Shown: positions 43,142 to 52,086, numbered from the stretch's first letter. The stretch: 64,000 nucleotides of DNA from Chitinophaga arvensicola (GCF_900110835.1 NZ_FOJG01000002.1:558001-622000), one strand, 5' to 3'. The notes: generated from the letters alone by a model not told the origin. Program-made: numbers and translations.

Positions 43142-44071
43142 CTACTCCGTTTTCTTACCTGCGAGAAGATACAATGCCGCCATACGTACAGCTACACCGT
43201 TTTCCACCTGGTCGAGGATGATAGACTGACCGGAATCAGCCACATCAGAATTTATTTCTACACCACGGTTAATGGGTCCGGGGTGCATGATGACGATCTC
43301 TTTATTCAGGCTGTCGAGCAGTTCGCGGTTTACACCATAAGCCAGTGAATATTCGCGCAGAGAGGAAAACAGCGGGGTGTTTTGTCTTTCCAGCTGAATA
43401 CGCAATACGTTTGCTACATCGCACCATTGCAGGGCTTCGCGGATATTGTAGCTCACATTCACACCGAGTGCTGCTGCCATGTATTTCGGGATCAGCGTAG
43501 GCGGACCTACCACTGTTACTTCTGCGCCCAGTTTTTTGAGGCAGTAGATATTGGAGAGGGCAACCCTGGAATGCATGATATCGCCACAAATGGCTACCTT
43601 CTTGCCTTCTACGCTTCCGAGTCTTTCGCGGATAGAGAAGGCATCGAGCAATGCCTGGGTGGGATGTTCATTGATCCCGTCGCCCGCATTGAGGATAGGC
43701 ACATTGATGTGCTTTGCCAGAAAATGCGGTGCCCCGCTGGCTGAGTGGCGCATCACCACCATATCCACTTTCATGGACAGGATGTTGTTCACCGTATCAA
43801 TCAGCGTTTCCCCTTTGGATACAGAAGAGCCGGAAGCAGAAAAGTTAACCGTATCTGCACCCAGCCGCTTTTCCGCTAACTCAAAAGAGATGCGTGTGCG
43901 GGTTGAGTTCTCAAAAAATAAATTGACGATTGTTGTATCGCGAAGCGTAGGAACCTTTTTAATAGGCCTTTGTAAAACCTCCTTAAACTGGTCGGCTGTT
44001 TGAAAAATAAGCTCTATATCCTGGCGCTGCAGATCGCGAATTCCGAGTAAGTGTTTTACAGAAAGTGACAT
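43142..44071 (-). CDS. pyrB: aspartate carbamoyltransferase catalytic subunit
   Basis: The enzyme makes carbamoyl-aspartate in pyrimidine synthesis. The 309-aa product has the carbamoyl-phosphate motif FFENSTRTRISFELAEKRLG, VVMRHSASGAPHFLAKH, NAGDGINEHPTQALLDAFSI and HPGPINRGVEINSDVADSGQ. It has its own -7 box 8 bases before the ATG and follows pyrR by 51 bases. No pyrI regulatory gene is present here. Confidence 0.97.
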   Translation of the reverse strand: MSLSVKHLLGIRDLQRQDIELIFQTADQFKEVLQRPIKKVPTLRDTTIVNLFFENSTRTRISFELAEKRLGADTVNFSASGSSVSKGETLIDTVNNILSMKVDMVVMRHSASGAPHFLAKHINVPILNAGDGINEHPTQALLDAFSIRERLGSVEGKKVAICGDIMHSRVALSNIYCLKKLGAEVTVVGPPTLIPKYMAAALGVNVSYNIREALQWCDVANVLRIQLERQNTPLFSSLREYSLAYGVNRELLDSLNKEIVIMHPGPINRGVEINSDVADSGQSIILDQVENGVAVRMAALYLLAGKKTE

Positions 44072-44078
44072 TAATGTG

Positions 44079-44086
44079 CAAATATA
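44079..44086 (-). promoter_or_regulatory. -7 box (TATATTTG) between pyrR and pyrB
   Basis: The minus strand reads TATATTTG with its last base 8 bases from the pyrB ATG. It would start a pyrB transcript with almost no leader. Confidence 0.5.
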
Positions 44087-44122
44087 AAGGGTGAAATCTG
44101 AATTCTGAAATCCGGATTCATG

Positions 44123-44653
44123 TTAGTCAATCAGAACTACTTCGTCTTTACCATCTCTTTCGTTCCATAATACCCTTACTTTCTGGGAAATGAGGGCATC
44201 GATAGTACGTCCGGTATAGTCGGGCTGAATAGGCAGCTGCCTGCTGAAACGACGGTCTATCAGCGTAAGCAGCTCCACAGAAGCAGGCCGGCCGAAATCC
44301 AGCATTGCATCCAGTGCCGAACGGATAGTACGGCCGGTATACAACACATCATCTATCAACACCACCTTTTTATTCTCTATGGAAAAATCGATACTGGTTT
44401 CACTGGGCACGTGCAGCGTTTTGCTCTGGTTAAAATCGTCCCGGTAAAAGGTGATATCGAGTTTACCGTAATCGATACGCGCGCCTGGTACTAATTTCAA
44501 CAAGGTCTGATGAATTCTGCCGGATAAATAAATACCCCTCGGCTGTAATCCTATCAGCACGGTTTGCTCAAACTGTAAATGATTTTCTATCAACTGATGA
44601 CAAAGCCTGTCTATCGTAATAGCCATCTGCCTGCCGTTTAGTATGGTTTTCAA
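44123..44653 (-). CDS. pyrR: bifunctional PyrR-type uracil phosphoribosyltransferase / regulator
   Basis: PyrR senses UMP and in some phyla controls pyr mRNA; it also has weak uracil phosphoribosyltransferase activity. From TTG 44653 (MKTILNGRQMAITIDRLCHQ) the product is 176 aa, the family length. It has ENHLQFEQTVLIGLQPRGIY and the PRPP motif VVLIDDVLYTGRTIRSALDA. A longer frame from 44782 is rejected because a promoter box lies between. It is upstream of pyrB. Whether it still regulates is unknown; no attenuator was seen before pyrB. Confidence 0.92.
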   Translation of the reverse strand: MKTILNGRQMAITIDRLCHQLIENHLQFEQTVLIGLQPRGIYLSGRIHQTLLKLVPGARIDYGKLDITFYRDDFNQSKTLHVPSETSIDFSIENKKVVLIDDVLYTGRTIRSALDAMLDFGRPASVELLTLIDRRFSRQLPIQPDYTGRTIDALISQKVRVLWNERDGKDEVVLID

Positions 44654-44672
44654 AACACAACGTTTTAGGGGC

Positions 44673-44680
44673 CAAAAATA
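44673..44680 (-). promoter_or_regulatory. -7 box (TATTTTTG) of pyrR
   Basis: TATTTTTG on the minus strand ends 19 bases before the TTG start of pyrR and supports that start over the longer frame. Confidence 0.5.
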
Positions 44681-44846
44681 ATGATTAAATGCAACAGATA
44701 AAAAGCTGAATATTAGAAAAGATTGATAAACAATGGAATATTTGTGACTGACGCCTTTAAAATGACACTTTCCACGCCTCACCGGGTAATTTTAACAATG
44801 CCGGCTGCGCTTCTCTTCGTACTTTAGTGCTATCAATTTCTGAATT

Positions 44847-45365
44847 ATGAAATTCATAAAGCTCATTTTCACTATGGCGGCCTTTTTACAATTATGGGGA
44901 TGTAAATCTGAAGGACAGATAAAGACCGGGGATAAAATACCCGTTTTCTCCTTACAGGATCAGGATGGCAAAACTTTTGACGTTAGCACGGTACTCGGTA
45001 AACAACCACTGGTCATTTACTTTTATCCCAAAGATGAAACCAGTGTATGCACCAAAGAAGCCTGCTCTTTCCGTGATTCATACCAGGACTTTCAGAAATA
45101 CGGGGCGCTGGTTATCGGCATCAGTTCAGATAACGTAGCATCACACCGCAGCTTTGCCACGCATCACAACCTACCTTTTACGTTGCTGAGTGATCCGAAA
45201 AATGAAGTCCGAAAATTATTTGGTGTGCCCAAAACCTTTGTAATACCTGGTCGGGTAACTTATATCGTGGATAAGAATGGTGTGGTGGTGCATGAATTTA
45301 ATTCCATGCGCGACGGAGAGAAACATGTGACAGAATCGCTGGCCGCGTTGCAGAAACTGAAATAA
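44847..45365 (+). CDS. lipoprotein peroxiredoxin, BCP/PrxQ type
   Basis: The product reduces peroxides with a cysteine pair. The 172-aa sequence starts with a lipoprotein signal (LWGC, Cys19), unusual for this otherwise cytoplasmic family. The thioredoxin fold has IYFYPKDETSVCTKEACSFR with peroxidatic Cys68 and resolving Cys73 five residues apart, as in PrxQ, then GISSDNVASHRSFATHHNLP and RVTYIVDKNGVVVHEFNS. It likely protects the envelope. It is a single-gene unit, divergent from pyrR, ending at a good terminator. Confidence 0.93.
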   Translation: MKFIKLIFTMAAFLQLWGCKSEGQIKTGDKIPVFSLQDQDGKTFDVSTVLGKQPLVIYFYPKDETSVCTKEACSFRDSYQDFQKYGALVIGISSDNVASHRSFATHHNLPFTLLSDPKNEVRKLFGVPKTFVIPGRVTYIVDKNGVVVHEFNSMRDGEKHVTESLAALQKLK

Positions 45366-45386
45366 ACAATTGCCTTTTATAATATT

Positions 45387-45416
45387 CCCGTAGCCGTTAT
45401 ACGCTACGGGATTTTT
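45387..45416 (+). terminator. Rho-independent terminator of the peroxiredoxin gene
   Basis: CCCGTAGC / GCTACGGG is an 8-bp stem with loop CGTTATAC, followed by ATTTTTT. Confidence 0.88.
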
Positions 45417-45430
45417 TATGCCGTTTACTA

Positions 45431-45805
45431 CTATAATCTCCTTAGATCCTTAAAAGTCGATATCTCTTCTTTCAGGGCAAACAACTGCATGCCCCAGATA
45501 ATGCCACGTACCAGTGCAAAGGCTACCAATGCGAGCGATAAAGATACCTGCATAAAACTACCTTCCTCGCGGTTGGTGAGCGTAATCACACGGATGAGAA
45601 AGATCAAACCAATACCAAAAAAGACGGCCGCTTTTATACCTTTTGTGCGCAACTGTTTACCGAAGTATTCATCAAAAGCGGCAGCAGCGGATACGCTGGC
45701 TTCAGGTTTTGGCGTGCCATCTGCAATGATCTGCAGTTCGAGATCTGCTACACGGAGTTGTTCGTGACGTTGTGAGAAGTATGTTTTAATAATATCTGCC
45801 TGCAT
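45431..45805 (-). CDS. small two-helix membrane protein, unknown
   Basis: From ATG 45805 the product is 124 aa: a charged N-terminal half (IIKTYFSQRHEQLRVADLEL), two helices (AAVFFGIGLIFLIRVITL and VSLSLALVAFALVRGIIWGM) and a basic end (STFKDLRRL). A TTG 27 bases upstream lies in a -7-like sequence and is less likely. I do not recognise the family. It sits downstream of pruA on the same strand after an 85-base gap. Confidence 0.6.
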   Translation of the reverse strand: MQADIIKTYFSQRHEQLRVADLELQIIADGTPKPEASVSAAAAFDEYFGKQLRTKGIKAAVFFGIGLIFLIRVITLTNREEGSFMQVSLSLALVAFALVRGIIWGMQLFALKEEISTFKDLRRL

Positions 45806-45890
45806 AGTTCCGTATCGTGAATGAGGATGCAAGGTACAAAAAAGGCGATGGATATAGATCCACCGCCCCGATATAAATCATGAACATTTA

Positions 45891-47522
45891 CTAAGCCTCT
45901 TTCAGGAACGAATACCGGTAATCGGTAGCCGGCACAAAGGTTTCTTTGATGCTTCTTGCACTCAGCCAGCGGTAGAGGTTCAGCATAGAACCTGCTTTAT
46001 CGTTGGTTCCGGAAGCGCGGGCGCCGCCAAATGGCTGCTGTCCTACCACTGCACCGGTTGGTTTGTCGTTGATATAAAAGTTACCAGCGCTGTTTACAAG
46101 TTTGCGGGTAGCCAGTTCTACAGCATAACGGTCCTGCGCAATGATAGCACCCGTTAATGCGTATTCTGAAGTGCTGTCAACCACTTGCATAATGTCTTCA
46201 AACTTCTCTCCGTCATACACATGAATGGTCAGTACAGGTCCGAAGATTTCTTCACACATGGTGATGTATTTCGGATCAGTAGTTTCGATAACGGTAGGTT
46301 CGATGAAGTAACCTTCAGACTTGTTGTAGTTACCGCCTGCAATGATTTTAGCAGCCGGATCGTTCTTCGCGTTGTCGATGTATTTAGCGATCTTATCAAA
46401 AGAGCGTTCGTCGATCACTGCGTTGATGAAATTGCTGAAATCTTCTGTGGAGCCCATTTTCATGGTTTTCAGTTCAGCTACCAGTTTGGATTTTATATCG
46501 TCAGCAAGATTGTTTGGTATGTATGCACGGGAGGCAGCAGAACATTTCTGGCCCTGGTATTCGAAAGCGCCACGGGCTAAAGCAGTAACCGCGATATCTA
46601 CATCGGCTGATTTGTGGATCAGTACGAAGTCTTTACCACCGGTTTCGCCTACGATGCGTGGGTAAGTTTTGTATTTGTGAATGTTTTCGCCGATGGTTTT
46701 CCACATGGTCTGGAATACGCCGGTGGAGCCGGTGAAGTGGATTCCTGCGAAGTGAGGATCTGCGAAGCAAACATCTCCTATTACCGGACCGTTGGCATAT
46801 ACCAGGTTGATAACACCGTCCGGTAAACCGGCTTCTATCATCACCTTCATGAATACCTGGGCGGCAAACACCTGTGTATTAGCTGGTTTCCATACCACTA
46901 CGTTACCACACATGGCAGCAGAAGCAGGCAGGTTACCGGCAATAGCAGTAAAGTTGAATGGTGTAACGGCGAGTACAAATCCTTCCAGCGGACGGTACTC
47001 TACCCTGTTGTGGATACCGGGCGCGCATACGGGCTGCTGACGGTAAATTTCACTCAGGAAGTGTACGTTATAGCGGAGGAAGTCGATCAATTCACAGGCA
47101 CTATCAATTTCAGCCTGGTAAGGGTTCTTACTCTGGCCGAGCATGGTAGCTGCGTTGATGTGGTAACGGTATTTGGTGGCCAGGAGTTCGGCAGCACGCA
47201 GGAAGATGCCGGCGCGTTGTTCCCAATCCATATTGGCCCATTTTTCACGTGCTTCCAGCGCGGCTGCGATGGCAGATTTCACATGAGAAGCGTCACCCAT
47301 ATGGAAATGACCTAATTTGTGTTTGATTTCGTGGGGAGGGCGCAGATCAACGGTGTTTCCGGTACGGATTTCCTTTCCACCGATGTACATCGGGATATCT
47401 GCTACTTCGCCTTTGAAGGCGGCTAATTGTTTCTTTAATGCAATTCTCTCAGCAGAACCGGGTGCATAAGATAACACAGGCTCATTAGCAGGCGCTGCGT
47501 ACTCAAAGTATCCTGTATTCAT
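45891..47522 (-). CDS. pruA: L-glutamate gamma-semialdehyde dehydrogenase
   Basis: The enzyme oxidises glutamate semialdehyde (from proline) to glutamate with NAD. The 543-aa product is an aldehyde dehydrogenase of the single-function Bacteroidota/eukaryote type: FVLAVTPFNFTAIAGNLPAS, VVWKPANTQVFAAQVFMKVM, IHFTGSTGVFQTMWKT, GETGGKDFVLIHKSA (active-site Glu) and GQKCSAASRAYIPNN (active-site Cys). The length fits. A proline dehydrogenase gene is not in the window. Confidence 0.96.
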   Translation of the reverse strand: MNTGYFEYAAPANEPVLSYAPGSAERIALKKQLAAFKGEVADIPMYIGGKEIRTGNTVDLRPPHEIKHKLGHFHMGDASHVKSAIAAALEAREKWANMDWEQRAGIFLRAAELLATKYRYHINAATMLGQSKNPYQAEIDSACELIDFLRYNVHFLSEIYRQQPVCAPGIHNRVEYRPLEGFVLAVTPFNFTAIAGNLPASAAMCGNVVVWKPANTQVFAAQVFMKVMIEAGLPDGVINLVYANGPVIGDVCFADPHFAGIHFTGSTGVFQTMWKTIGENIHKYKTYPRIVGETGGKDFVLIHKSADVDIAVTALARGAFEYQGQKCSAASRAYIPNNLADDIKSKLVAELKTMKMGSTEDFSNFINAVIDERSFDKIAKYIDNAKNDPAAKIIAGGNYNKSEGYFIEPTVIETTDPKYITMCEEIFGPVLTIHVYDGEKFEDIMQVVDSTSEYALTGAIIAQDRYAVELATRKLVNSAGNFYINDKPTGAVVGQQPFGGARASGTNDKAGSMLNLYRWLSARSIKETFVPATDYRYSFLKEA

Positions 47523-47681
47523 TGTACCTAATTTTATATCTGTTTATTTGATTATTTGTAAGACCGGGATGATCTCCAGGCAGACAAACAATCAAATAAA
47601 CAAATGACTACGTGTTTTGTTTCCGCAGCAAAATTAAGTAATACAGCGCCTACGCACTTATTGATAATTAGTCGATACTTA

Positions 47682-48777
47682 TTAATTATTGTCCTCTTCC
47701 TTCTGCATCATGAGGTATGCCTTCACAAATCCGTTCAGGTCGCCGTCCATAACAGGTCCTACGTTACCTACTTCAAAGTCGGTGCGGTGGTCTTTAATCA
47801 TTTTATACGGATGGAATACGTATGATCTGATCTGTGAACCCCACTCGATTTTTCGTTTGTTGGCGTTGGCTGCATTTTTCAGCTCTTCTCTTTTGCGGAT
47901 CTCTTCTTCATACAGGCGTGATTTCAGCATGGTGAGCGCCTTTTCGCGGTTCTCTCCCTGTGTCCGTGCCTGCTGGCATTCGATGATGATACCGGATGGA
48001 ATATGCTTCAGTCGTACGGCCGTTTCTACCTTGTTTACATTCTGTCCGCCCTTACCTCCTGAACGGTAGAATTCCCATTCCAGGTCTGCCGGGTTAACAG
48101 CAATCTCGATAGTATTGTCTACTAACGGATACACATATACGGAGGCAAAAGAAGTGTGTCTGCGCGCATTGGAATCAAAAGGTGAAATACGTACTAACCG
48201 GTGTACACCGCTTTCCGCTTTCAGGTGACCATAGGCGAAGTCGCCATCAAATTCCAGTGTAGCGGATTTGATACCGGCGCCATCTCCATACTGGGTATCA
48301 ATTTCTGATACCTTCCACCCCTGCTTTTCACCATACATGCGGTACATACGCAGCAGCATTTCTGCCCAATCCTGGCTTTCCGTGCCGCCCGCACCGGAGT
48401 TAATGGTTAATACCGCAGGCATTTCATCTTCCGGCTGATTAAGGGTAGATTTAAATTCCAGGTCGTCCAATGCTACTACAGCAGCACTATAGGCCTGCTC
48501 TACCTCTTCTTCCGTGGCTTCTCCTTCTTTGAAGAAATCGTTCAGTACAGCGCTGTCGTCGATGGCAGCATTTACCTGATCATAAAGGTCTACCCAATAC
48601 TTGTTGACCTTTATCTCTTTCAGAATTGAAGTCGCTCTGACGTTATCATCCCAGAAACCGGGCGCCAGGCTTAATTGTTTGTCGTTTTCTATTTTTGCTA
48701 ATCGGTCAGGTACGTTAAAGAAAACCTCCCAGGACATATAAACGGTCCCTCATAGCTTTAAGTTGCTCAGCTGTCAT
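47682..48777 (-). CDS. prfB: peptide chain release factor 2, programmed +1 frameshift
   Basis: RF2 releases peptides at UGA and UAA. It is encoded in two frames. Frame 0 starts at ATG 48777 (MTAEQLKAMRDRLYVLGGFL) and stops at TAA 48715-48717 after 20 codons; frame +1 continues from AAC (48716-48714) as NVPDRLAKIENDKQL to 47682. The joined product is 364 aa, the normal RF2 length. SPF (RISPFDSNARRHTSF) gives stop-codon specificity and GGQ (YRSGGKGGQNVNKVETAVRL) the hydrolysis centre. A GGGAGG stands just before the slip codon CTT. A shorter frame from ATG 48737 exists but would lack the N-terminus. Overlap and motifs make this certain. Confidence 0.95.
48714..48731 (-). promoter_or_regulatory. 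prfB frameshift site: GGGAGG, TTTT, CTT, TAA, C
   Basis: The minus strand reads an internal Shine-Dalgarno-like GGGAGG, a 4-base spacer, the slippery CTT codon and stop TAA followed by C. The ribosome slips +1 when release at the stop is slow, so low RF2 raises RF2 synthesis. The classical stop at this place is TGA; here it is TAA. Confidence 0.88.
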
Positions 48778-48783
48778 AGCTGG

Positions 48784-48791
48784 CAAATGTA
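48784..48791 (-). promoter_or_regulatory. -7 box (TACATTTG) of prfB
   Basis: TACATTTG on the minus strand ends 7 bases before the prfB ATG, so the transcript would have almost no leader. Confidence 0.5.
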
Positions 48792-48915
48792 TGGAAAAAA
48801 CGGAGATATATACTAACGTGTAACAAACTTTGTTTTGTTTGTCCGTTTTAGCATAATTTTTGTGTTGTAACACGGGTAACCATGTCAATAATATTATAAA
48901 AAGCACCCATCCGTT

Positions 48916-49719
48916 ATGGTGAGTCATGAAACCCTCCACTTCAAGAACAAATCCATTTTTAACACCCTCGGTTTTATTATTATGATTGCGGCAAATGCTC
49001 TCGCAGTACTGCTTCCCATTAATGGTAAAACCACTGCACAAGTGTCGGAGGAATATCCGAACCTGTTTGTGCCTGCAGGCGTTACGTTCTTGATCTGGAG
49101 TGTTATTTATCTTTCTTTACTGGGCTTTATTTTTTTCCAGTTATGGTTATCCTTTTCCAATAAACAGCCGGAGATGCTGGCATATGTAATGCAGCGGATA
49201 AAAGACTGGTTCCTCATTTCTTCCGTGGCCAATGCCTGCTGGTTGTTTGCCTGGCACTATCATCTCATTCCGGTGAGCGCGGTAATTATGCTGATGCTGC
49301 TGATTTCCCTTATCGTGATCCATCTCAACTTCGGTATCGGTACCCGCCCCGCATCCAGGCAGGAAAAACTCTTTATTCATCTTCCTTTCAGCATTTACCT
49401 TGGATGGATCTCCATTGCCACCATTGCCAACATCACCGCATTACTGGTATATGCGGGCTGGGATGGCAGTCATCAGCAGCAGATCTTCTGGACCATTGCC
49501 ATGATTGCGGTGGGCACCGTACTAAGTATGATCATGATCCTGCGGCGCAACAATATCACTTATGCACTTGTTAGTGTATGGGCATTTTACGGTATCCTGC
49601 TAAAAAGACGGGCAGCCGACGTGCTCGATGAAAATTCGATTATACATGCCTGTATCATCGCTATCGGTGTTATCGCTGTAACAATTTCCTGGCAATTGTA
49701 CAGGAAACAGAAATCATAA
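48916..49719 (+). CDS. TspO-like / tryptophan-rich sensory membrane protein
   Basis: The 267-aa product has seven to eight transmembrane helices and motifs typical of the Bacteroidota relatives of TspO: YPNLFVPAGVTFLIWSVIYL, NACWLFAWHYHLIPVSAVIM, LPFSIYLGWISIATIANITA, YAGWDG and YALVSVWAFYGILLKR. TspO proteins bind tetrapyrroles and cholesterol-like molecules; for this longer form no ligand is known. It is divergent from prfB and 44 bases before pgi. Confidence 0.72.
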   Translation: MVSHETLHFKNKSIFNTLGFIIMIAANALAVLLPINGKTTAQVSEEYPNLFVPAGVTFLIWSVIYLSLLGFIFFQLWLSFSNKQPEMLAYVMQRIKDWFLISSVANACWLFAWHYHLIPVSAVIMLMLLISLIVIHLNFGIGTRPASRQEKLFIHLPFSIYLGWISIATIANITALLVYAGWDGSHQQQIFWTIAMIAVGTVLSMIMILRRNNITYALVSVWAFYGILLKRRAADVLDENSIIHACIIAIGVIAVTISWQLYRKQKS

Positions 49720-49730
49720 ATCTAAAAGAT

Positions 49731-49738
49731 TATTTTTG
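49731..49738 (+). promoter_or_regulatory. -7 box (TATTTTTG) of pgi
   Basis: TATTTTTG ends 25 bases before the pgi ATG and 12 bases after the stop of the TspO-like gene, giving pgi its own likely promoter. Confidence 0.5.
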
Positions 49739-49763
49739 ATGCGCATTTAATATATACACTACT

Positions 49764-51422
49764 ATGTTTCCATCTACCAATCCAACAACCACCAAATCGT
49801 GGGACGCCTTAAAGAAACACGCTGAAGAAATGAAAAAGGTGCATATGCGTGCCTTGTTTATGGAAAATAAAGAACGCTTCAGTGAGTTTTCCCTGAAATT
49901 TGAAGACCTCCTTTTTGACTATTCGAAGAATATTATTACGGAAGATACCCGCGCACTGTTGCTAAGTCTGGCTGCAGAATGTGGCGTGACTGACGCCATC
50001 AAAGCGATGTTTCACGCTGAAAAGATTAACGTTACAGAAAACCGCGCCGTACTGCATACTGCCTTACGCAATACTTCCGATAAACCTGTGATGCTGGATG
50101 GCCGCGATGTAATGCCGGACGTAAAAGCGGTACTGAACAAGATGGATCACATCTGCCGCCAGATTCATTCCGGTGAGTGGAAAGGATATACGGGCAAGCC
50201 TATACGTTATATCGTAAACATCGGTATCGGTGGTTCCGATCTGGGCCCGGTAATGGTAACAGAAGCACTGAAACCTTACTGGAAACCAAACATCCAGACC
50301 TACTTTGTGTCTAATGTGGATGGTACCCATATTGCGGAAACCCTGAAAAAAATTACACCCGATGAAACCCTGTTCCTGATTGCGTCTAAAACATTCACCA
50401 CACAGGAAACCATGACCAACGCCCATACAGCGCGCAACTGGTTCCTGGAACACGCAAAAGACGAGAAATTTGTTGCCAAACACTTTGCAGCATTATCTAC
50501 CAACGAAAAAGCAGTGACCGCATTTGGTATCGATCCCAATAATATGTTTGAGTTCTGGGATTGGGTTGGTGGCCGTTACTCCCTCTGGTCTGCTATCGGC
50601 TTGTCTATTGCACTGACTATCGGTTATGAAAACTTCACCGAATTACTGGATGGCGCACATGCTGCCGATAACCATTTCTCCGGCACACCACTGGACCAGA
50701 ATATCCCCGTGATCATGGCGCTGATCGGCCTCTGGTACGGCAACTTCTTTGGCAGCGCTACAGAAGCCATCTTACCTTACGATCAATACATGCATCGTTT
50801 CGCGGCGTACTTCCAGCAGGGAAATATGGAAAGCAACGGTAAAACGGCGGATCGTACAGGCCATCCCGTTAGTTACGAAACCGGCCCTATTGTTTGGGGC
50901 GAACCAGGTACCAACGGTCAGCATGCATTCTACCAGCTGATTCACCAGGGTACCCGTTTGATTCCCTGCGACTTTATCGCACCGGCTATCAGTCATAACC
51001 CGATCGGTGATCATCATGTGAAACTGTTATCCAATTTCTTTGCACAGACAGAAGCACTGATGAATGGTAAAACAGAAGCGGAAGTACGTGCTGAACTGGA
51101 AAAAGCCGGTACACCTGCAGAAGATGTCGCCAACATCCTGCCTTCTAAAATATTCTCCGGCAACCGCCCTACCAACTCCTTCCTGTTGAAGAAAATCACA
51201 CCGCGTTCCCTGGGCTCACTGATAGCACTATACGAACATAAGATTTTTGTGCAGGGTGTGATCTGGAATATCTACAGCTTTGATCAATGGGGTGTGGAAC
51301 TGGGTAAACAACTCGCCAGCAAAATACTGCCGGAACTGGAGAATAGTGATATTGTACTGAATCATGATGCCAGTACTAACGGATTAATCAACGCATGGAA
51401 AGCAATGCGCACCAACGCATAA
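49764..51422 (+). CDS. pgi: glucose-6-phosphate isomerase
   Basis: The enzyme interconverts glucose-6-phosphate and fructose-6-phosphate. The 552-aa product is of the long E. coli-like type: VNIGIGGSDLGPVMVTEALK, SKTFTTQETMTNA, FWDWVGGRYSLWSAIGLSIA, QQGNMESNGKTADRTG, GEPGTNGQHAFYQLIHQGTR and DQWGVELGKQLASKI, which together include the catalytic Glu, His and Lys regions. It has its own promoter box and ends at a long hairpin. Confidence 0.97.
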   Translation: MFPSTNPTTTKSWDALKKHAEEMKKVHMRALFMENKERFSEFSLKFEDLLFDYSKNIITEDTRALLLSLAAECGVTDAIKAMFHAEKINVTENRAVLHTALRNTSDKPVMLDGRDVMPDVKAVLNKMDHICRQIHSGEWKGYTGKPIRYIVNIGIGGSDLGPVMVTEALKPYWKPNIQTYFVSNVDGTHIAETLKKITPDETLFLIASKTFTTQETMTNAHTARNWFLEHAKDEKFVAKHFAALSTNEKAVTAFGIDPNNMFEFWDWVGGRYSLWSAIGLSIALTIGYENFTELLDGAHAADNHFSGTPLDQNIPVIMALIGLWYGNFFGSATEAILPYDQYMHRFAAYFQQGNMESNGKTADRTGHPVSYETGPIVWGEPGTNGQHAFYQLIHQGTRLIPCDFIAPAISHNPIGDHHVKLLSNFFAQTEALMNGKTEAEVRAELEKAGTPAEDVANILPSKIFSGNRPTNSFLLKKITPRSLGSLIALYEHKIFVQGVIWNIYSFDQWGVELGKQLASKILPELENSDIVLNHDASTNGLINAWKAMRTNA

Positions 51423-51450
51423 ATCGGGGCGTCTTTGTTTTAAATATTTC

Positions 51451-51490
51451 AGGGGAGATAAGTGCAGACAAGTCTGCATTTATCTCCCCT
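51451..51490 (+). terminator. Long hairpin after pgi, probable terminator
   Basis: A 19-bp stem (51451-51469 with 51472-51490, one G-T pair, 2-base centre) lies 28 bases after the pgi stop. The following tract is pyrimidine-rich (GCTCTTTTCCCC), so termination is likely but not textbook. Confidence 0.65.
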
Positions 51491-51517
51491 GCTCTTTTCC
51501 CCTTCCCTTATCTACAA

Positions 51518-51544
51518 TAAAAAACCCCCGGAGAAATCCGGAGG
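51518..51544 (-). terminator. Terminator of the DUF3276 gene
   Basis: On the minus strand the stem (51525-51532 with 51537-51544, one mismatch) closes on a 4-base loop and is followed by a T-run. It lies 41 bases after the stop of the DUF3276 gene. Confidence 0.8.
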
Positions 51545-51585
51545 TTGCCTATTATTTTTAAGTAAAAATCTTTAAGTAAAAAATC

Positions 51586-52029
51586 TTACCATTTGTCTAC
51601 CTCATCAGAGCTATGTGAAGCCGGGGCGGCTACTGACGCCTCTACAGGAACTTCAACTTCCACTTCTACAGGGGCTGAAGCGCGAACTTCAGATCCATCT
51701 GCTTCTGTTTCGTCCTGTTCTTCCTGCACATAATCATGGTTGTAGGCATCAAAGTCGAAATCGGGCATCAACTCAGTTTTTACGTAGTTGATGGTTTCGG
51801 TCAGTGCGTTCAGGAACTTGTTGAAGTCTTCCTTGTACAGGAATACTTTGTGCCTGTCATAACCGTTGTCATTAAAACGTTTCTTACTTTCTGTTATAGT
51901 AAGAAAATAGTCGTTTCCCCGAGTGGTCTTTACATCAAAGAAGTACGTTCTTCTTTTGCCCGCTTTCAATCGTTTAGAAAAGATGCTATCATTGTTTCTT
52001 TCCTGTTGATTGTTGTTTTCGTACGCCAC
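51586..52029 (-). CDS. PUR-alpha-like DNA/RNA-binding protein (DUF3276)
   Basis: Bacteroidota and spirochaetes have small relatives of the eukaryotic PUR-alpha fold that bind single-stranded DNA or RNA. The 147-aa product has IFSKRLKAGKRRTYFFDVKT, DYFLTITESKKRFNDNGYDR and HKVFLYKEDFNKFLNALTET, which form the PUR repeat. The last 50 residues are acidic and low-complexity (EVEVEVPVEASVAAPA). The start is GTG 52029. A -7 box lies 50 bases upstream; it is a single-gene unit. Confidence 0.92.
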   Translation of the reverse strand: MAYENNNQQERNNDSIFSKRLKAGKRRTYFFDVKTTRGNDYFLTITESKKRFNDNGYDRHKVFLYKEDFNKFLNALTETINYVKTELMPDFDFDAYNHDYVQEEQDETEADGSEVRASAPVEVEVEVPVEASVAAPASHSSDEVDKW

Positions 52030-52078
52030 AGTTGATAGATTTAAGTGTTAACGAATCAAATCCTGTTACAATAAGAGA

Positions 52079-52086
52079 CAAATATA
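52079..52086 (-). promoter_or_regulatory. -7 box (TATATTTG) of the DUF3276 gene
   Basis: TATATTTG on the minus strand lies 50 bases upstream of the GTG start. Confidence 0.5.

Noticed and set aside
44654..44782. Extension of pyrR to 44782
   Set aside because: It would place 43 extra residues before the family start and crosses a TATTTTTG promoter box; PyrR proteins are about 176 aa.
48715..49041. 108-codon minus-strand frame ending at the prfB slip site
   Set aside because: Only its last 20 codons (from ATG 48777) are real, as the 5' part of prfB; the rest lies upstream of the prfB promoter box and overlaps the divergent TspO-like gene.
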